DNA of 32,747 nucleotides from an uncultured beta proteobacterium (GCA_903929815.1 CAIYWD010000221.1:1-32747); one strand, 5' to 3'. Shown: positions 16,965 through 27,995, numbered from the stretch's first letter. Numbers and translations are program-made. Notes: a model not told the origin generated them from the letters alone.

Positions 16965-18026
16965 TTAGCGAAACTGAGACAAAAAGCGAAGGTCGCCGTC
17001 AAAAAACAGACGAAGGTCATTGACACCATAGCGCAGCATGGTCAGGCGGTCAGGCCCCATGCCAAAGGCAAAACCGATGTAACGCTCAGGGTTCAACCCC
17101 ATGTTGCTGATCACATTGGGGTGAACTTGTCCTGAACCGGCCACTTCCAGCCAGCGACCTGCCAAGGGGCCACTGGGAAACTGAATGTCAATTTCAGCAC
17201 TGGGTTCGGTGAAGGGGAAAAAACTGGGGCGAAAACGCAAAACAAGGTCACTGGACTCAAAAAATGTGCGGCAAAAATCTGTGAAAACGTATTTCAAGTC
17301 TTTGAAACTGACGTTTTCGCCCACCCACAGGCCTTCGCATTGGTGAAACATGGGGGAGTGCGTGGCATCGCTGTCAACACGGTAAGTGCGTCCGGGGGCG
17401 ATGACGCGAATTTCAGGCATGTCTCCATCGTAGAGCGTATTTTTTGGCTGTGCAGATGAACGATGGCGCTTGACATGCTGCACCGCATGGCGAATTTGCA
17501 TGGGGCTGGTGTGGGTGCGCAACACCGCTGGCTCACCTGCATTTTCAACATAAAACGTATCGTGCATGGATCTCGCAGGATGATCAGGAGGCGTGTTCAA
17601 TGCGGTAAAGTTAAACCAGTCTGACTCAATCTCCGGACCCTCGGCCACATCAAAACCCATCGATGAAAAAATGGCCTCAATGCGTTCCAAGGTCAATGAC
17701 ACAGGGTGCAAGCCACCTGTTAAACGCTTGCGGCCAGGCAGGGTAACGTCTAAGGCTTGGGCTTGCAATTGGCGCTGCAACGCCTGTTCTGCCAGAGCCT
17801 GCCGACGTGCGTTGAGTGCTGCCTCAATGGTTTGCCTGGCTTCATGGATGGCTGCTCCGCGTGACTTTTTGTCTTCAATAGACAAATTTGCGAGATTTTT
17901 CATCAGGGCAGTGACAGAGCCCTGCTTGCCCAAATACAGTGCTTTGGTGTTTTCAAGTTCAGCAGGCACTTTGGTCAATGCAAAATCAGCGCGGGCGTTT
18001 TTTACCAAAGTTTCCAAGTCGTTCAT
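16965..18026 (-). CDS. pheS: Phenylalanyl-tRNA synthetase alpha subunit
   Basis: A 353-residue class II catalytic subunit. An N-terminal coiled-coil region is followed by the class II motifs: [17 protein letters not shown], motif 2 around [19 protein letters not shown], and motif 3 [18 protein letters not shown] near the C-terminus. The start MNDLETLV at 18026 is preferred, with AGAGAA a few nt upstream; the longer reading to 18077 runs into a palindromic repeat. It sits in the rplT-pheS-pheT order, separated from rplT by 233 bp of repeats. Confidence 0.96.
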   Translation of the reverse strand: MNDLETLVKNARADFALTKVPAELENTKALYLGKQGSVTALMKNLANLSIEDKKSRGAAIHEARQTIEAALNARRQALAEQALQRQLQAQALDVTLPGRKRLTGGLHPVSLTLERIEAIFSSMGFDVAEGPEIESDWFNFTALNTPPDHPARSMHDTFYVENAGEPAVLRTHTSPMQIRHAVQHVKRHRSSAQPKNTLYDGDMPEIRVIAPGRTYRVDSDATHSPMFHQCEGLWVGENVSFKDLKYVFTDFCRTFFESSDLVLRFRPSFFPFTEPSAEIDIQFPSGPLAGRWLEVAGSGQVHPNVISNMGLNPERYIGFAFGMGPDRLTMLRYGVNDLRLFFDGDLRFLSQFR

Positions 18027-18062
18027 AAAATTCTCTATCGAATAACCTAAGGATTCGTTACA

Positions 18063-18157
18063 TAGGATATGGTCCATAATAACTTGAGCAATTTATGCGG
18101 ATGGCGTGAGGATGAATCACCTCATAAATTGATCAAGTTGTTAGGTAACGCATCCTA
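18063..18157. repeat. Family A palindrome inside the rplT-pheS gap
   Basis: Arms of 35 nt starting TAGGATATGGTCCATAATAA (18063) and ending in CATCCTA (18157) pair at 28 of 35 positions. The inner TGAGG/CCTCA pair leaves a short loop. The outer arm sequence is a diverged form of the 55-215 element ends. On the minus-strand transcript it would form one long hairpin between rplT and pheS. Confidence 0.65.
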
Positions 18158-18176
18158 AGTGTGAGTTGTTGCATGA

Positions 18177-18247
18177 AAAAAGGCCAGTGCCAAAAACGGC
18201 TCTAGCCCTTGTCCCATCTGCATAATGCACTATGCTAATAATAGCAT
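18177..18247. repeat. Degenerate TAGCTA palindrome (family B)
   Basis: GGCTCTAGCCCTTGTCCC followed by TGCATAATGCACTATGCTAA is a diverged family B copy in inverted orientation, with a small TGCTA/TAGCA hairpin (18231-18246 region). With the adjacent family A palindrome it explains the whole 233-bp gap between rplT and pheS. Confidence 0.45.
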
Positions 18248-18259
18248 AAACACCCATCT

Positions 18260-18619
18260 TCAGGCAGCCATTTTTGCCTTGACCTGTTCTACGATGGCTG
18301 TAAAACCTGCCATGTCATTGATGGCCATATCGCTCAATACCTTGCGGTCAATCTCGATACAGGCTTTTTTCAACCCATTGGCCAACTGGCTGTAAGTCAT
18401 GCCACATTGACGGGCGGCAGCATTGATACGTGCAATCCACAACTGGCGAAAGACACGTTTTTTGGTACGACGATCACGGTAGGCATATTGCCCAGCTTTC
18501 ATGACCGCTTCTTTGGCGACCCGATAAACATTACCGCGACGACCACGGAAACCTTTGGCAAGGTCAAGAACTTTTTTGTGACGGGCGTGAGCCGTGACAC
18601 CACGTTTGACGCGAGACAT
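18260..18619 (-). CDS. rplT: 50S ribosomal protein L20
   Basis: A 119-residue early-assembly 23S rRNA-binding protein; in E. coli it also represses translation of its own operon. The lysine/arginine-rich N-terminus ([20 protein letters not shown]) and the globular [20 protein letters not shown] are typical. AGGAG lies seven nt before ATG. It is 25 bp downstream of rpmI. Confidence 0.97.
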   Translation of the reverse strand: MSRVKRGVTAHARHKKVLDLAKGFRGRRGNVYRVAKEAVMKAGQYAYRDRRTKKRVFRQLWIARINAAARQCGMTYSQLANGLKKACIEIDRKVLSDMAINDMAGFTAIVEQVKAKMAA

Positions 18620-18644
18620 TGTGTTACTCCTTATTCGTTGTTAA

Positions 18645-18848
18645 TCAAATACCATAACCAGGCAACATTTGCGCTACATGACCCATATTGGTCTCATGAA
18701 CCGCAGCGATACCTCGCAAATGGCGTTTATTTTTGGTGGTCTTCTTGGTCAAAATATGACGTTTAAAGGCGTGACCGCGTTTGACGGTACCCCCAGGGCG
18801 AACGCGAAAACGTTTTTTTGCCGCGCTCTTGGTTTTCATTTTGGGCAT
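18645..18848 (-). CDS. rpmI: 50S ribosomal protein L35
   Basis: A 67-residue basic ribosomal protein ([17 protein letters not shown]...). ATG 18848 is chosen from family length and an AGGAG site seven nt upstream; another ATG at 18854 lies only one nt from that site. It occupies the conserved infC-rpmI-rplT order. The C-terminus [13 protein letters not shown] is slightly longer than typical. Confidence 0.96.
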   Translation of the reverse strand: MPKMKTKSAAKKRFRVRPGGTVKRGHAFKRHILTKKTTKNKRHLRGIAAVHETNMGHVAQMLPGYGI

Positions 18849-18884
18849 TGGCATGCTCCTATGAGTTTTATGCTCGTGAGGCGT

Positions 18885-18953
18885 CTGCAAACTCTTTGCA
18901 GCCTTGATGGCCCCGAGACACTTTTAGCTGCAGCAAGACAACATCTTGCTGCA
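18885..18953 (-). promoter_or_regulatory. Paired hairpins in the infC-rpmI leader
   Basis: The 157-bp infC-rpmI gap holds two perfect hairpins. The first is CTGCAAA/TTTGCAG (18885-18901, 3-nt loop), about 30 nt before the rpmI binding site. The second is TGCAGCAAGA/TCTTGCTGCA (18929-18953, 5-nt loop). In E. coli, L20 represses rpmI-rplT through an RNA structure in this region, so an L20-responsive leader is a reasonable hypothesis. No T-run follows either hairpin, arguing against simple terminators. Confidence 0.45.
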
Positions 18954-19005
18954 ATGTTCGGCAGTTGCTCACTACCTCACTCTTTACAGATGTCAGATGA
19001 AGATA

Positions 19006-19587
19006 TCAAACACCCTCTGACGCTGACGACTTGGTCATCGGCTTTTTGCGACCGGGTGCAATCATCATGATCATTTGCCGTCCCTCAAGTTTTGGGAATT
19101 GCTCGATCACAATCAAGTCTCCCAAATCATCACGGATGCGGTTCAGTAGCGCCAAACCTAAATCTTGATGGGTAATTTCACGCCCGCGAAAACGCAGGGT
19201 GATTTTGCATTTATCGCCCTCGGCAAGGAAACGCCGAATATTGCGCATTTTGATGTTGTAGTCTCCATCATCGGTACCCGGGCGAAATTTGATTTCTTTG
19301 ATATCAATGACAGTTTGGCGTGCTTTGGCTTCAGCCGCTTTTTTTTGTTCCTGGTATTTAAACTTGCCGTAATCCATCAAACGGCACACAGGAGGGGTGG
19401 CTGTCGCTGAAATTTCGACCAAATCGACATCTAGCTCACCTGCCATGCGCAAGGCTTCGGTGGTAGTGACGACACCTAGAGGCTCATTCTCAACACCAGA
19501 AAGACGGACTTCAGGTGCTGTGATTTCCCGATTTAATCGGTATTTGCGTTCTTCGCGCTGACGGCGATCACGAATTTCGGTAGCGAT
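19006..19587 (-). CDS. infC: Translation initiation factor IF-3
   Basis: A 193-residue factor that binds the 30S subunit and checks start-codon selection. No ATG, GTG or TTG gives a full-length protein: the first TTG/ATG (19452/19446) would remove about 45 conserved residues ([17 protein letters not shown]). An ATC at 19587 in frame, with AAAGGA seven nt upstream, gives the expected N-terminus [19 protein letters not shown]. Rare starts (AUU in E. coli) are known for infC and underlie its autoregulation by IF-3. Core motifs [19 protein letters not shown] and [14 protein letters not shown] are intact. It follows thrS by 92 bp. Confidence 0.95.
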   Translation of the reverse strand: MATEIRDRRQREERKYRLNREITAPEVRLSGVENEPLGVVTTTEALRMAGELDVDLVEISATATPPVCRLMDYGKFKYQEQKKAAEAKARQTVIDIKEIKFRPGTDDGDYNIKMRNIRRFLAEGDKCKITLRFRGREITHQDLGLALLNRIRDDLGDLIVIEQFPKLEGRQMIMMIAPGRKKPMTKSSASEGV

Positions 19588-19679
19588 AACTTAATCCTTT
19601 AAAAAATTACCACACACTGTGGCCACACTGCAGAAGGGACTGCGCCTAAACGCAGAGGACTGCGCCAAAAAAACGACCA

Positions 19680-21539
19680 TCATACTGCTTGAGATTTACG
19701 CGCAGTGTCGGCCATCAATCGATTTGAAAACTCATCCATTGACATGACGTTGAGGTCTTTCCCACCGCGCATTCGCACTGACACTGTGCCAGATGCCATT
19801 TCACGGTCGCCCACAATAACAAGATAAGGGACTTTTTGCATGGCATGCTGACGTATTTTATAAGTGATTTTATCGTTTTGAAGGTCAGTTTCAATTCTGA
19901 ATCCTTGACTTGACAAAGTGGTAGCCACACCGGCAGCATATTGTGCATGAGCATCGGTCACGTTAATCACTACAGCTTGAACGGGTGCGAGCCAAACGGG
20001 CAAGGCACCGGCAGTTTCCTCAATCAAGATGCCTATGAAACGCTCCAGACTGCCCACAATGGCCCGGTGCAACAAGACGGGGCAGTGACGTGCGCCGTCT
20101 TCACCCACGTACTCAGCCCCCAGACGTTCCGTCATGAAAAAATCAACCTGAATGGTTCCACACTGCCATGGCCGCCCGATGGCATCTTTCAGGGTGTATT
20201 CAATTTTGGGGCCATAAAAAGCACCTTCGCCGGGCGACACCTGATACTCGCAGCCCGAAGTACGCAGACTTTCCATCAAGGCATGTTCTGCCTTGTCCCA
20301 ACTGGCATCGCTGCCAATGCGCTTGTCGGGGCGCGTGGCAATTTTGTAGATGATGTTTTTGAAACCAAAATCAGCATAGACCTTTTGCAGCAGGGCGGTG
20401 TAATCTGAGCACTCTTGCAAAATTTGATCTTCGGTGCAAAAAATGTGACCATCGTCTTGCGTGAACCCACGCACACGCATGATACCGTGCAATCCGCCTG
20501 AAGGTTCATTGCGGTGGCATTGGCCAAATTCACCGTAACGCAAGGGCAAATCGCGGTAACTTTTAATGCCCTGCTTGAAAATCAGAATATGACCTGGGCA
20601 ATTCATCGGTTTTAAGGCATATTCGCGCTTTTCAGATTCGGTCACGAACATGTTTTCGCGGTATTTATCCCAGTGACCCGTTTTTTCCCACAGGCTTTTA
20701 TCGATGATTTGTGGGCCTTTGACTTCACTGTAACCATTGTTGCGATAAACCTGACGCATGTACTGCTCGACACATTGCCACAACGTCCAGCCCCTGGCAT
20801 GCCAAAACACCAGGCCTGGCGCATGGTCATCGAGGTGAAACAGATCAAGCTCGCGTCCAATTTTGCGGTGGTCGCGTTTTTCTGCTTCTTCGAGCATTGT
20901 GATGTGTTGTGCCAGGTCTTCTTTGGTCGCCCAAGCCGTGCCATAGATGCGCTGCAACATTTCATTGTGATGGTCGCCGCGCCAATAAGCACCTGCCACT
21001 TTCATCAGTTTGAAATGTTTGAGCCTGCCGGTACTGGGAACGTGGGGCCCACGGCACAAATCTTCAAACGCGCCTTCGCGGTACAGACTGACCTCTTGAT
21101 CAGCGGGGATGCTGTTGATGATTTCAGCTTTGTAGTGTTCGCCCAAATTTTTAAAATAGGCCACAGCATCGTCACGCTGCAACACACGACGCGCTATAGG
21201 CTCGTCTTTAGCGGCTAACTCGGTCATACGCTTTTCGATAGTGACCAAGTCATCTTGCGTAAAAGGGCGTTCGTATGAGAAATCGTAGTAAAAACCGTTG
21301 TCAATCACAGGGCCAATGGTGACTTGTGCTGTTGGAAATAAATCCTTGACGGAATATGCCAGCAAATGCGCCGTTGAGTGACGGATGATCTCCAAGCCTG
21401 CTGCGTCTTTGGCCGTGATGATGGACAGCGCTGCATCAGCATCCATCACAGAACTGGTATCAACCACCCTGTCTCCTAATTTGCCAGCAAGCGCAGCCTT
21501 GGCCAGGCCAGTTCCAATGGAAGCGGCGACCTCAGCCAC
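19680..21539 (-). CDS. thrS: Threonyl-tRNA synthetase (apparent 5' frameshift)
   Basis: A 619-residue reading frame covering nearly all of a class II ThrRS: the end of the TGS domain, the editing domain with HSTAH, the catalytic core with zinc ligands in MNCPGH and later histidines, motif 2 around [21 protein letters not shown], motif 3 ([17 protein letters not shown]), and the anticodon-binding domain. The frame opens at GTG 21539 with no good binding site. The expected N-terminus ([18 protein letters not shown]) is encoded just upstream from ATG 21595, but one base out of frame, with two nt (AC) where three are expected before GTG GCT GAG. A 1-nt deletion, sequencing error or recoding are the options. 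It lies between ilvC and infC, as is common. Confidence 0.93.
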   Translation of the reverse strand: MAEVAASIGTGLAKAALAGKLGDRVVDTSSVMDADAALSIITAKDAAGLEIIRHSTAHLLAYSVKDLFPTAQVTIGPVIDNGFYYDFSYERPFTQDDLVTIEKRMTELAAKDEPIARRVLQRDDAVAYFKNLGEHYKAEIINSIPADQEVSLYREGAFEDLCRGPHVPSTGRLKHFKLMKVAGAYWRGDHHNEMLQRIYGTAWATKEDLAQHITMLEEAEKRDHRKIGRELDLFHLDDHAPGLVFWHARGWTLWQCVEQYMRQVYRNNGYSEVKGPQIIDKSLWEKTGHWDKYRENMFVTESEKREYALKPMNCPGHILIFKQGIKSYRDLPLRYGEFGQCHRNEPSGGLHGIMRVRGFTQDDGHIFCTEDQILQECSDYTALLQKVYADFGFKNIIYKIATRPDKRIGSDASWDKAEHALMESLRTSGCEYQVSPGEGAFYGPKIEYTLKDAIGRPWQCGTIQVDFFMTERLGAEYVGEDGARHCPVLLHRAIVGSLERFIGILIEETAGALPVWLAPVQAVVINVTDAHAQYAAGVATTLSSQGFRIETDLQNDKITYKIRQHAMQKVPYLVIVGDREMASGTVSVRMRGGKDLNVMSMDEFSNRLMADTARKSQAV

Positions 21540-21595
21540 GTGACAGGCCCGGGGTAGTGACGCACTGAGCCGTCGGGAAGAGTAATGTGAACCAT
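21540..21595 (-). other. Out-of-frame 5' piece of thrS
   Basis: ATG 21595 starts [18 protein letters not shown], the typical first strand of the ThrRS TGS domain, but the frame then reads TWLRS... and soon meets TAG. Restoring one base near 21540-21541 (for example GTC AGC GTG GCT) would join it to the main frame. Essentiality of thrS makes a real null allele unlikely. Confidence 0.8.
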
Positions 21596-21664
21596 GATGA
21601 TGTGAGAATGCTTAAGACGCAAAAAATGTCGGGGTTACACGAACCCAATCTACAAGATTTCCTG

Positions 21665-23195
<1,531 letters not shown>

Positions 23196-23226
23196 GATTC
23201 ATGTTCCCCTTTTCTCCAATCCTCCC

Positions 23227-23248
23227 CCAGTCATGGTCATGACTGGGA
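23227..23248. promoter_or_regulatory. Perfect hairpin in the ilvB-ilvH spacer
   Basis: CCCAGTCATG (23227-23236) and CATGACTGGG (23239-23248) form a 10-bp perfect inverted repeat with only GT between. No T-run follows on the minus strand (CTCCCCC...), so it may stabilise or process mRNA between subunit genes, or be a dimeric protein-binding site. Confidence 0.45.
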
Positions 23249-23280
23249 TTGATGGGCAATAGATTCATCTTTTAAAAAAA

Positions 23281-25089
23281 TTAATAGTCTTCAGAGCTGA
23301 GCAGCATCTCGGTAATTCCCTTGCCAGCTTGCACCATGGGGAAGACGTTTTCGGTGGGGTCTGTGCGAAAGTCCATGAAAACAGTGCGGTCTTTTAATCG
23401 ACGCGCTTCACGCAGCGCAGGTTCAACATCTTTGGCTTGCTCAATCAACATGCCAACATGGCCGTAAGCCTCTGCCAACTTCACAAAATCGGGCAAGGCC
23501 TCCATGTAACTGTGACTGTAGCGACCACCATGTTCAATTTCTTGCCACTGCCGAACCATCCCCAAATAACGGTTGTTGAGCACCATGATTTTGACGGGCG
23601 TGTTGTGCTGCAAACAAGTGGACAGTTCCTGAATGCACATCTGTACAGAACCCTCGCCACTCACACAAAAGACCTCGCTGTCAGGGTGTGCCATCTTCGC
23701 GCCCATGGCAAACGGCAATCCAACACCCATAGTGCCCAGACCACCTGAACTGATCCAGTGCCGTGGTTGGTTGAAACGGTAATACTGTGCCACCCACATT
23801 TGATGCTGCCCAACATCCGACGTGATATAGACATCATCGTCACGTGTCATGTTCCAAAGTGTTTCCACCACGTATTGTGGCTTGATGATGCCATTTTGAC
23901 CTGGGTTGTACTTCAGGCACTGGCCTTTGCGCCAGTCTTCAATGGTGTTCCACCAGGCGGCCTGTGTTACTGCATCGGGCTTGCCGTGTGTTTCGTGAAT
24001 CACAGCCAGCATGTCAATCAGAACGTCTTTGACATCCCCCACAATGGGAATATCCACCTTGACGCGCTTGGAAATACTGGAGGGATCAATGTCAATGTGA
24101 ATGATTTTGCGTTCATTTTGTGCAAAGTGTTTAGGGTTGCCAATCACCCGATCATCAAAACGCGCACCCACCGCCAGCAAAACGTCGCAGTGCTGCATGG
24201 CATTGTTGGCCTCGACCGTGCCGTGCATACCGGGCATACCCAAAAACTTGCGATCGCTCGCAGGATACGCCCCCAAACCCGTCAAGGTGCTGGTGCAGGG
24301 GCAACCCAAAAGATCGACCAACTGACGCAATTGCTCTGAAGCATTGCTGAGAACCACGCCACCACCGGTATAAATATAAAGGCGTTTGGCTGCCAAAATG
24401 AGTTGCAGCGCCTTGCGAATTTGCCCTCCATGCCCTTTACGAACGGGGTTGTAAGAGCGCATTTCAACCGTTGCAGGATAGCCGTGGTAAGGCACTTTTT
24501 TGAACGACACATCTTTGGGAATATCAACCACCACAGGCCCTGGCCGACCTGTGCGTGCAATATGAAAGGCTTTTTTCATGGTGATCGCCAAATCACGCAC
24601 ATCCTTGACTAAAAAATTGTGCTTAACCACAGGTCGGGTGATGCCCACCGTGTCGCACTCCTGAAAAGCGTCCATGCCAATAGCGGGCGTAGAAACCTGA
24701 CCGCTCACAATCACCATGGGGGTGCTGTCCATGTAAGCCGTTGCAATGCCGGTGACCGCATTGGTAGCACCCGGGCCAGAGGTGACAAACGCCACACCCA
24801 CATCGCCAGTGGAACGCGCATAAGCATCTGCTGCATGAACCGCCGCTTGCTCGTGTCGCACCAAAATATGCCGAATGGTGTCTTGCTTGAAAAAAGCGTC
24901 GTAAATATGCAAGACGGCGCCGCCAGGATAACCCCAGACAAATTTAACGCCTTCAGCTTCTAATGCCTTGATGAGAATTTCGGCACCGCGCAGCTCAGTT
25001 GGCGAAGCAACTGTAAATTTTTGGGCTAGGGGTTGAATGGGAGAGAGCGAAGATTCTGTCGCAACAGAATCGATTTGAGATATTTCCAT
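23281..25089 (-). CDS. ilvB: Acetolactate synthase large subunit
   Basis: A 602-residue thiamine-diphosphate/FAD enzyme, the first common step of branched-chain amino acid synthesis. The N-terminal TPP pyrimidine domain has GYPGGAVLHIYD and the catalytic glutamate of VRHEQAAVHAADAYAR (E80). A central domain and the C-terminal TPP-binding domain (SGEGSVQMCIQELSTC ... NNRYLGMVRQWQE) follow. The usual GDG metal motif reads GEG (478-480), which I recall as normal in betaproteobacterial homologues. AAAGG lies six nt before ATG 25089. First gene of the ilvB-ilvH-ilvC run. Confidence 0.96.
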   Translation of the reverse strand: MEISQIDSVATESSLSPIQPLAQKFTVASPTELRGAEILIKALEAEGVKFVWGYPGGAVLHIYDAFFKQDTIRHILVRHEQAAVHAADAYARSTGDVGVAFVTSGPGATNAVTGIATAYMDSTPMVIVSGQVSTPAIGMDAFQECDTVGITRPVVKHNFLVKDVRDLAITMKKAFHIARTGRPGPVVVDIPKDVSFKKVPYHGYPATVEMRSYNPVRKGHGGQIRKALQLILAAKRLYIYTGGGVVLSNASEQLRQLVDLLGCPCTSTLTGLGAYPASDRKFLGMPGMHGTVEANNAMQHCDVLLAVGARFDDRVIGNPKHFAQNERKIIHIDIDPSSISKRVKVDIPIVGDVKDVLIDMLAVIHETHGKPDAVTQAAWWNTIEDWRKGQCLKYNPGQNGIIKPQYVVETLWNMTRDDDVYITSDVGQHQMWVAQYYRFNQPRHWISSGGLGTMGVGLPFAMGAKMAHPDSEVFCVSGEGSVQMCIQELSTCLQHNTPVKIMVLNNRYLGMVRQWQEIEHGGRYSHSYMEALPDFVKLAEAYGHVGMLIEQAKDVEPALREARRLKDRTVFMDFRTDPTENVFPMVQAGKGITEMLLSSEDY

Positions 25090-25281
25090 GATAAACCTTT
25101 GTGAATTTCTCTAACGAAAAACCTTGGGTGCATCTTTGTAAACACTTGTGGTGCTACATTGAAGCTTGAGGCCAAAACCATAAGCACAAGGATTGTTGTG
25201 CCGAACCTTGACCCGTTTGCATAAGTTGTAAACGCTATTATCGCACTCCATCACACGGTCGCCCTGAAATCGTGCTGATGC
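25090..25281. other. ilvB upstream region
   Basis: 192 bp between the ilvB start and a composite repeat, presumably carrying the ilvB promoter. On the minus strand GATAAT (near 25240) resembles a -10 box, but no well-spaced -35 is evident. A 22-codon ORF here (starting MQTGQGSAQQ) lacks Leu, Val or Ile runs, so an attenuator leader peptide is not supported. Confidence 0.3.
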
Positions 25282-25522
25282 GGGTGCGGTTCAAAGTGAT
25301 GTGAAGACGGCGATGTTCACCTGTAAAACTGCACGAACTGAGTGATTTTTTTGTATAACAAATCGGCCTCTAACGCCCGTCCCTATTGCGTAAGTAGCTA
25401 TCTTTATAATAGTAAAATTAACATCGATTCATTTGCAGCGGTAGATAGGTAGAGACTGAGTTATTCGCACGACTCATCTCCTGGCATGTGGCCATGTTGA
25501 CTGTTCCACATCACTTTGACGC
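25282..25522. repeat. Composite repeat (C-B-C), copy 2
   Basis: The left end GGGTGCGGTTCAAAGTGATG (25282) and right end CCACATCACTTTGACGC (25506-25522) are inverted versions of the same motif, about 241 bp apart. Enclosed are ACATCGCC/ACAGGTGAA-type sequence shared (inverted) with 5020-5040, TTGTATAACAAATCGGCC, and a TAGCTA palindrome (25366-25402). It separates ilvB from the divergent sigma factor operon, and its right end overlaps the longest possible sigma factor reading frame. Confidence 0.65.
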
Positions 25523-25575
25523 TTTTTCGAACGCTGCACCACGATTCCCTCTTACTTGCCCCCAAGAGAATTGAT

Positions 25576-26142
25576 TTGGCCACTCCCACTGAACTTTCAG
25601 ATTTTTTGAAAAGCGTTGAAAAACGTGCCTTCAAGCGTACCGCCTACAACGTTGGCAACGATGAATCAGCCCTCGACATTGTTCAAGACAGCATGATGAA
25701 ACTTGCAGAGCACTATGGCGATAAGCCTACTGACGAACTTCCCATGCTGTTTGCGCGCATTTTGGGCAACACCACATTGGACTGGTTTCGTCGGCAAAAA
25801 GTCAAAAATGCCTTTTTCTCATCGTTGAGCGATTTTCAATCTGACCCTGATGACACTGAATCTGATATTCTGGAGTCCTTGTCATCTACAGAAATGTCTT
25901 TGGAATTTGAAAACCCACAAACCACTGCAGAGCGTACTGAAACCTTGCAAATGATTGAAAAAGCGCTGTTATTATTGCCTACACGTCAACGAGATGCCTT
26001 CCTCATGCGTTACTGGGAAGGTATGAATGTTTTAGAAACCGCATCTGCAATGGGTTGTTCTGAAGGCAGTATTAAAACGCACTGTTCTCGGGCAGCTCAA
26101 GCCCTGTCCCGTGCTCTTCATGCCAAAGGACTTACACCATGA
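25576..26142 (+). CDS. RNA polymerase sigma factor (ECF-like, sigma-70 family)
   Basis: A 188-residue sigma factor with region 2 (LDIVQDSMMKLAEHYGD, NTTLDWFRRQKVKN) and region 4 (LLPTRQRDAFLMRYWEGMNVLETASAMGCSEGSIKTHCSRAAQAL) joined by an acidic linker. No ATG is available. TTG 25576 (MATPTELSDFLKSVEKR) matches the homologues I recall and has AAGAGA upstream; the longer frame from TTG 25516 begins inside a composite repeat. It overlaps the next gene by ATGA, giving translational coupling with a one-TM protein, which resembles a sigma/anti-sigma pair. Target genes are unknown. Confidence 0.88.
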   Translation: MATPTELSDFLKSVEKRAFKRTAYNVGNDESALDIVQDSMMKLAEHYGDKPTDELPMLFARILGNTTLDWFRRQKVKNAFFSSLSDFQSDPDDTESDILESLSSTEMSLEFENPQTTAERTETLQMIEKALLLLPTRQRDAFLMRYWEGMNVLETASAMGCSEGSIKTHCSRAAQALSRALHAKGLTP

Positions 26143-26585
26143 ATATCAATACTTCAGAGCAATCACGGCAAGCCTCCATAGATCAATTTGGCAGGCAAAT
26201 CAGTCTTCAACTGGATGCCACCTGCCAACACCTGCCTTACGACATTTCAGAGCGTTTGCGTGCGGCAAGGGTCAGGGCTGTTGAAATGCGCAAACAGGTG
26301 TTGCTGGCATCGGCTCAAGTTTCTTATGCCAACACCTTGTCTAACACTTTGACAGCGCAGCATGGTGGGCATCATTCTCCCTGGTGGAATCGCCTTGGTG
26401 TTGCTGGTTTGCTGCTACTGTTGCTGACAGGGCTGTTGGTCATTAACATCATTCAAGACGACCTCAGTGCACGTGAACTTGCAGACATTGACACCGCCAT
26501 CCTGACCGACGATCTTCCCCCTGCAGCTTATATTGATGTTGGCTTTGCTCAGTTTTTGAAACTTGGCAACCCACAGGAACCCTGA
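26139..26585 (+). CDS. DUF3619 family membrane protein
   Basis: A 148-residue protein with a soluble N-terminus (ISLQLDATCQHLPYDISERLRAARVRAVE), one transmembrane segment (about 85-106, GVAGLLLLLLTGLLVINII) and a short C-terminal tail with DIDTAILTDDLPPAAYIDVGFAQFL. I recognise it as DUF3619, found in Burkholderiales next to this type of sigma factor. Its position directly after, and overlapping, a sigma gene and its single membrane pass suggest an anti-sigma or membrane-sensor role; that is inference. Its stop is 1 nt from the next start codon. Confidence 0.75.
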   Translation: MNINTSEQSRQASIDQFGRQISLQLDATCQHLPYDISERLRAARVRAVEMRKQVLLASAQVSYANTLSNTLTAQHGGHHSPWWNRLGVAGLLLLLLTGLLVINIIQDDLSARELADIDTAILTDDLPPAAYIDVGFAQFLKLGNPQEP

Positions 26586-26586
26586 T

Positions 26587-27330
26587 GTGTTTAAATTGAC
26601 CCTGCAACACCTTCGCTGTCTCCCTGTCATCACGTTGACGCTTTTGACAGGGATGTCAATGGTCACGCCAATCTGGGCGCAATCGGGCACGCAGGGCAAG
26701 CCGCCCGTTGTCCCCTTGAGTCAACAGCGTTCCACAAGCACCAGTTCAGTCACCGTTTTGGGCAATGCCATCCCTGCTGCCTTTTCTTCAATGGATTGGA
26801 GTGCATTAACACCAGAACAGAAAAACGCACTTCAGCCTCTTTCTGCCACCTGGAAAAACATCAGCAATGTTCAAAAACGCAAGTGGATATCGCTCAGTAC
26901 CAACTATTCCCAAATGACATTGGCTGATCAGACCAAAGCACATGCACGCATGGCACAGTGGGCAGCTCTTAGCCCGCGCCAGCGCGAACAGGCCCGACTG
27001 AACTTTGCCGAGGTCAAAAAAGTGATGCCGTCACAGGAAAAAAATGAGAAGTGGATAGCCTACCAAGCCCTGAGCACCGAGGAAAAGAAAAAACTGGCCA
27101 AATCAGCACAATCCAAGCCACCTCACACAGCCTTGGCTGCACAACCCTCAGCGCCAGACAAACTCAGTCGATTGCCTGTGAAAAAAATTGCCAAACCGCC
27201 CGTTGTGCCAGCATCTGCGGTGCTGCCTAACCCGCCATTGCCCGCCAGCCCTGCCTCTGCTGCCGCTTCATCGGCTGTGGCTGCATCTGCTGTGACAGCG
27301 CCGGTGATGCCTGCAAGCTCTGCCCCATAA
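26587..27330 (+). CDS. DUF3106 family exported protein
   Basis: A 247-residue protein with a signal peptide (LPVITLTLLTGMSM, cleavage near A31) and a DUF3106 helical region (about 70-170: WSALTPEQKNALQPLSATWK, ALSPRQREQARLNFAEVK, LSTEEKKKL). The tail is Pro/Ala/Ser-rich and low-complexity. GTG 26587 is preferred over TTG 26563 because AGGA lies eight nt upstream. The repeated L[ST]P.Q...A...W pattern resembles periplasmic helical chaperone-like proteins of the Spy/CpxP kind, but homology is not established. Third gene of a tightly packed operon. Confidence 0.75.
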   Translation: MFKLTLQHLRCLPVITLTLLTGMSMVTPIWAQSGTQGKPPVVPLSQQRSTSTSSVTVLGNAIPAAFSSMDWSALTPEQKNALQPLSATWKNISNVQKRKWISLSTNYSQMTLADQTKAHARMAQWAALSPRQREQARLNFAEVKKVMPSQEKNEKWIAYQALSTEEKKKLAKSAQSKPPHTALAAQPSAPDKLSRLPVKKIAKPPVVPASAVLPNPPLPASPASAAASSAVAASAVTAPVMPASSAP

Positions 27331-27360
27331 ACTGATGACTCAGGTGCGGGCGGAATTTAA

Positions 27361-27596
27361 CCTGAGATTCCTCAGTTGAACGCGCCCGAGTGGGCTACTG
27401 GCGGCGCGTCTGGGTAGGCGTGACGACGCGGCAGGCTACTGCCTGCAAGGAGGAACAACACCCCCAGACGTGTCGCCAGTGGCTCAATCGGGTGCGTAGC
27501 GCTCTCACCTAAAGGGTACACTTCCATCGAAGTAACAAATATCAATTTTCATAACGGTTTAGTGAAGATAATAAGCGGTCAACTGAGGAATCCAGG
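27361..27596. mobile_element. MITE-like element, copy 3
   Basis: A 236-bp full-length copy nearly identical in the centre to copy 1 (GCAGGCTACTGCCTGC hairpin, CTACTGGCGGCGCG arms). Ends are CCTGAGATTCCTCAG (one extra base) and CTGAGGAATCCAGG. It is flanked by direct repeats TTTAA (27356-27360 and 27597-27601). It lies between the convergent DUF3106 gene and glnB, and the right-hand duplication contains the glnB stop codon. Confidence 0.88.
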
Positions 27597-27597
27597 T

Positions 27598-27963
<366 letters not shown>

Positions 27964-27995
27964 TCACGCATCGTGATTGTGCATGACAATCACTA

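Noticed and set aside
21530-21600. Programmed frameshift in thrS
   Set aside because: No slippery heptamer or stimulatory hairpin is apparent at the junction; a deletion or sequencing error is simpler.
25140-25240. Possible attenuator leader peptide upstream of ilvB
   Set aside because: The 22-codon ORF contains no run of Leu, Val or Ile codons, and no terminator/antiterminator pair with a T-run is visible.
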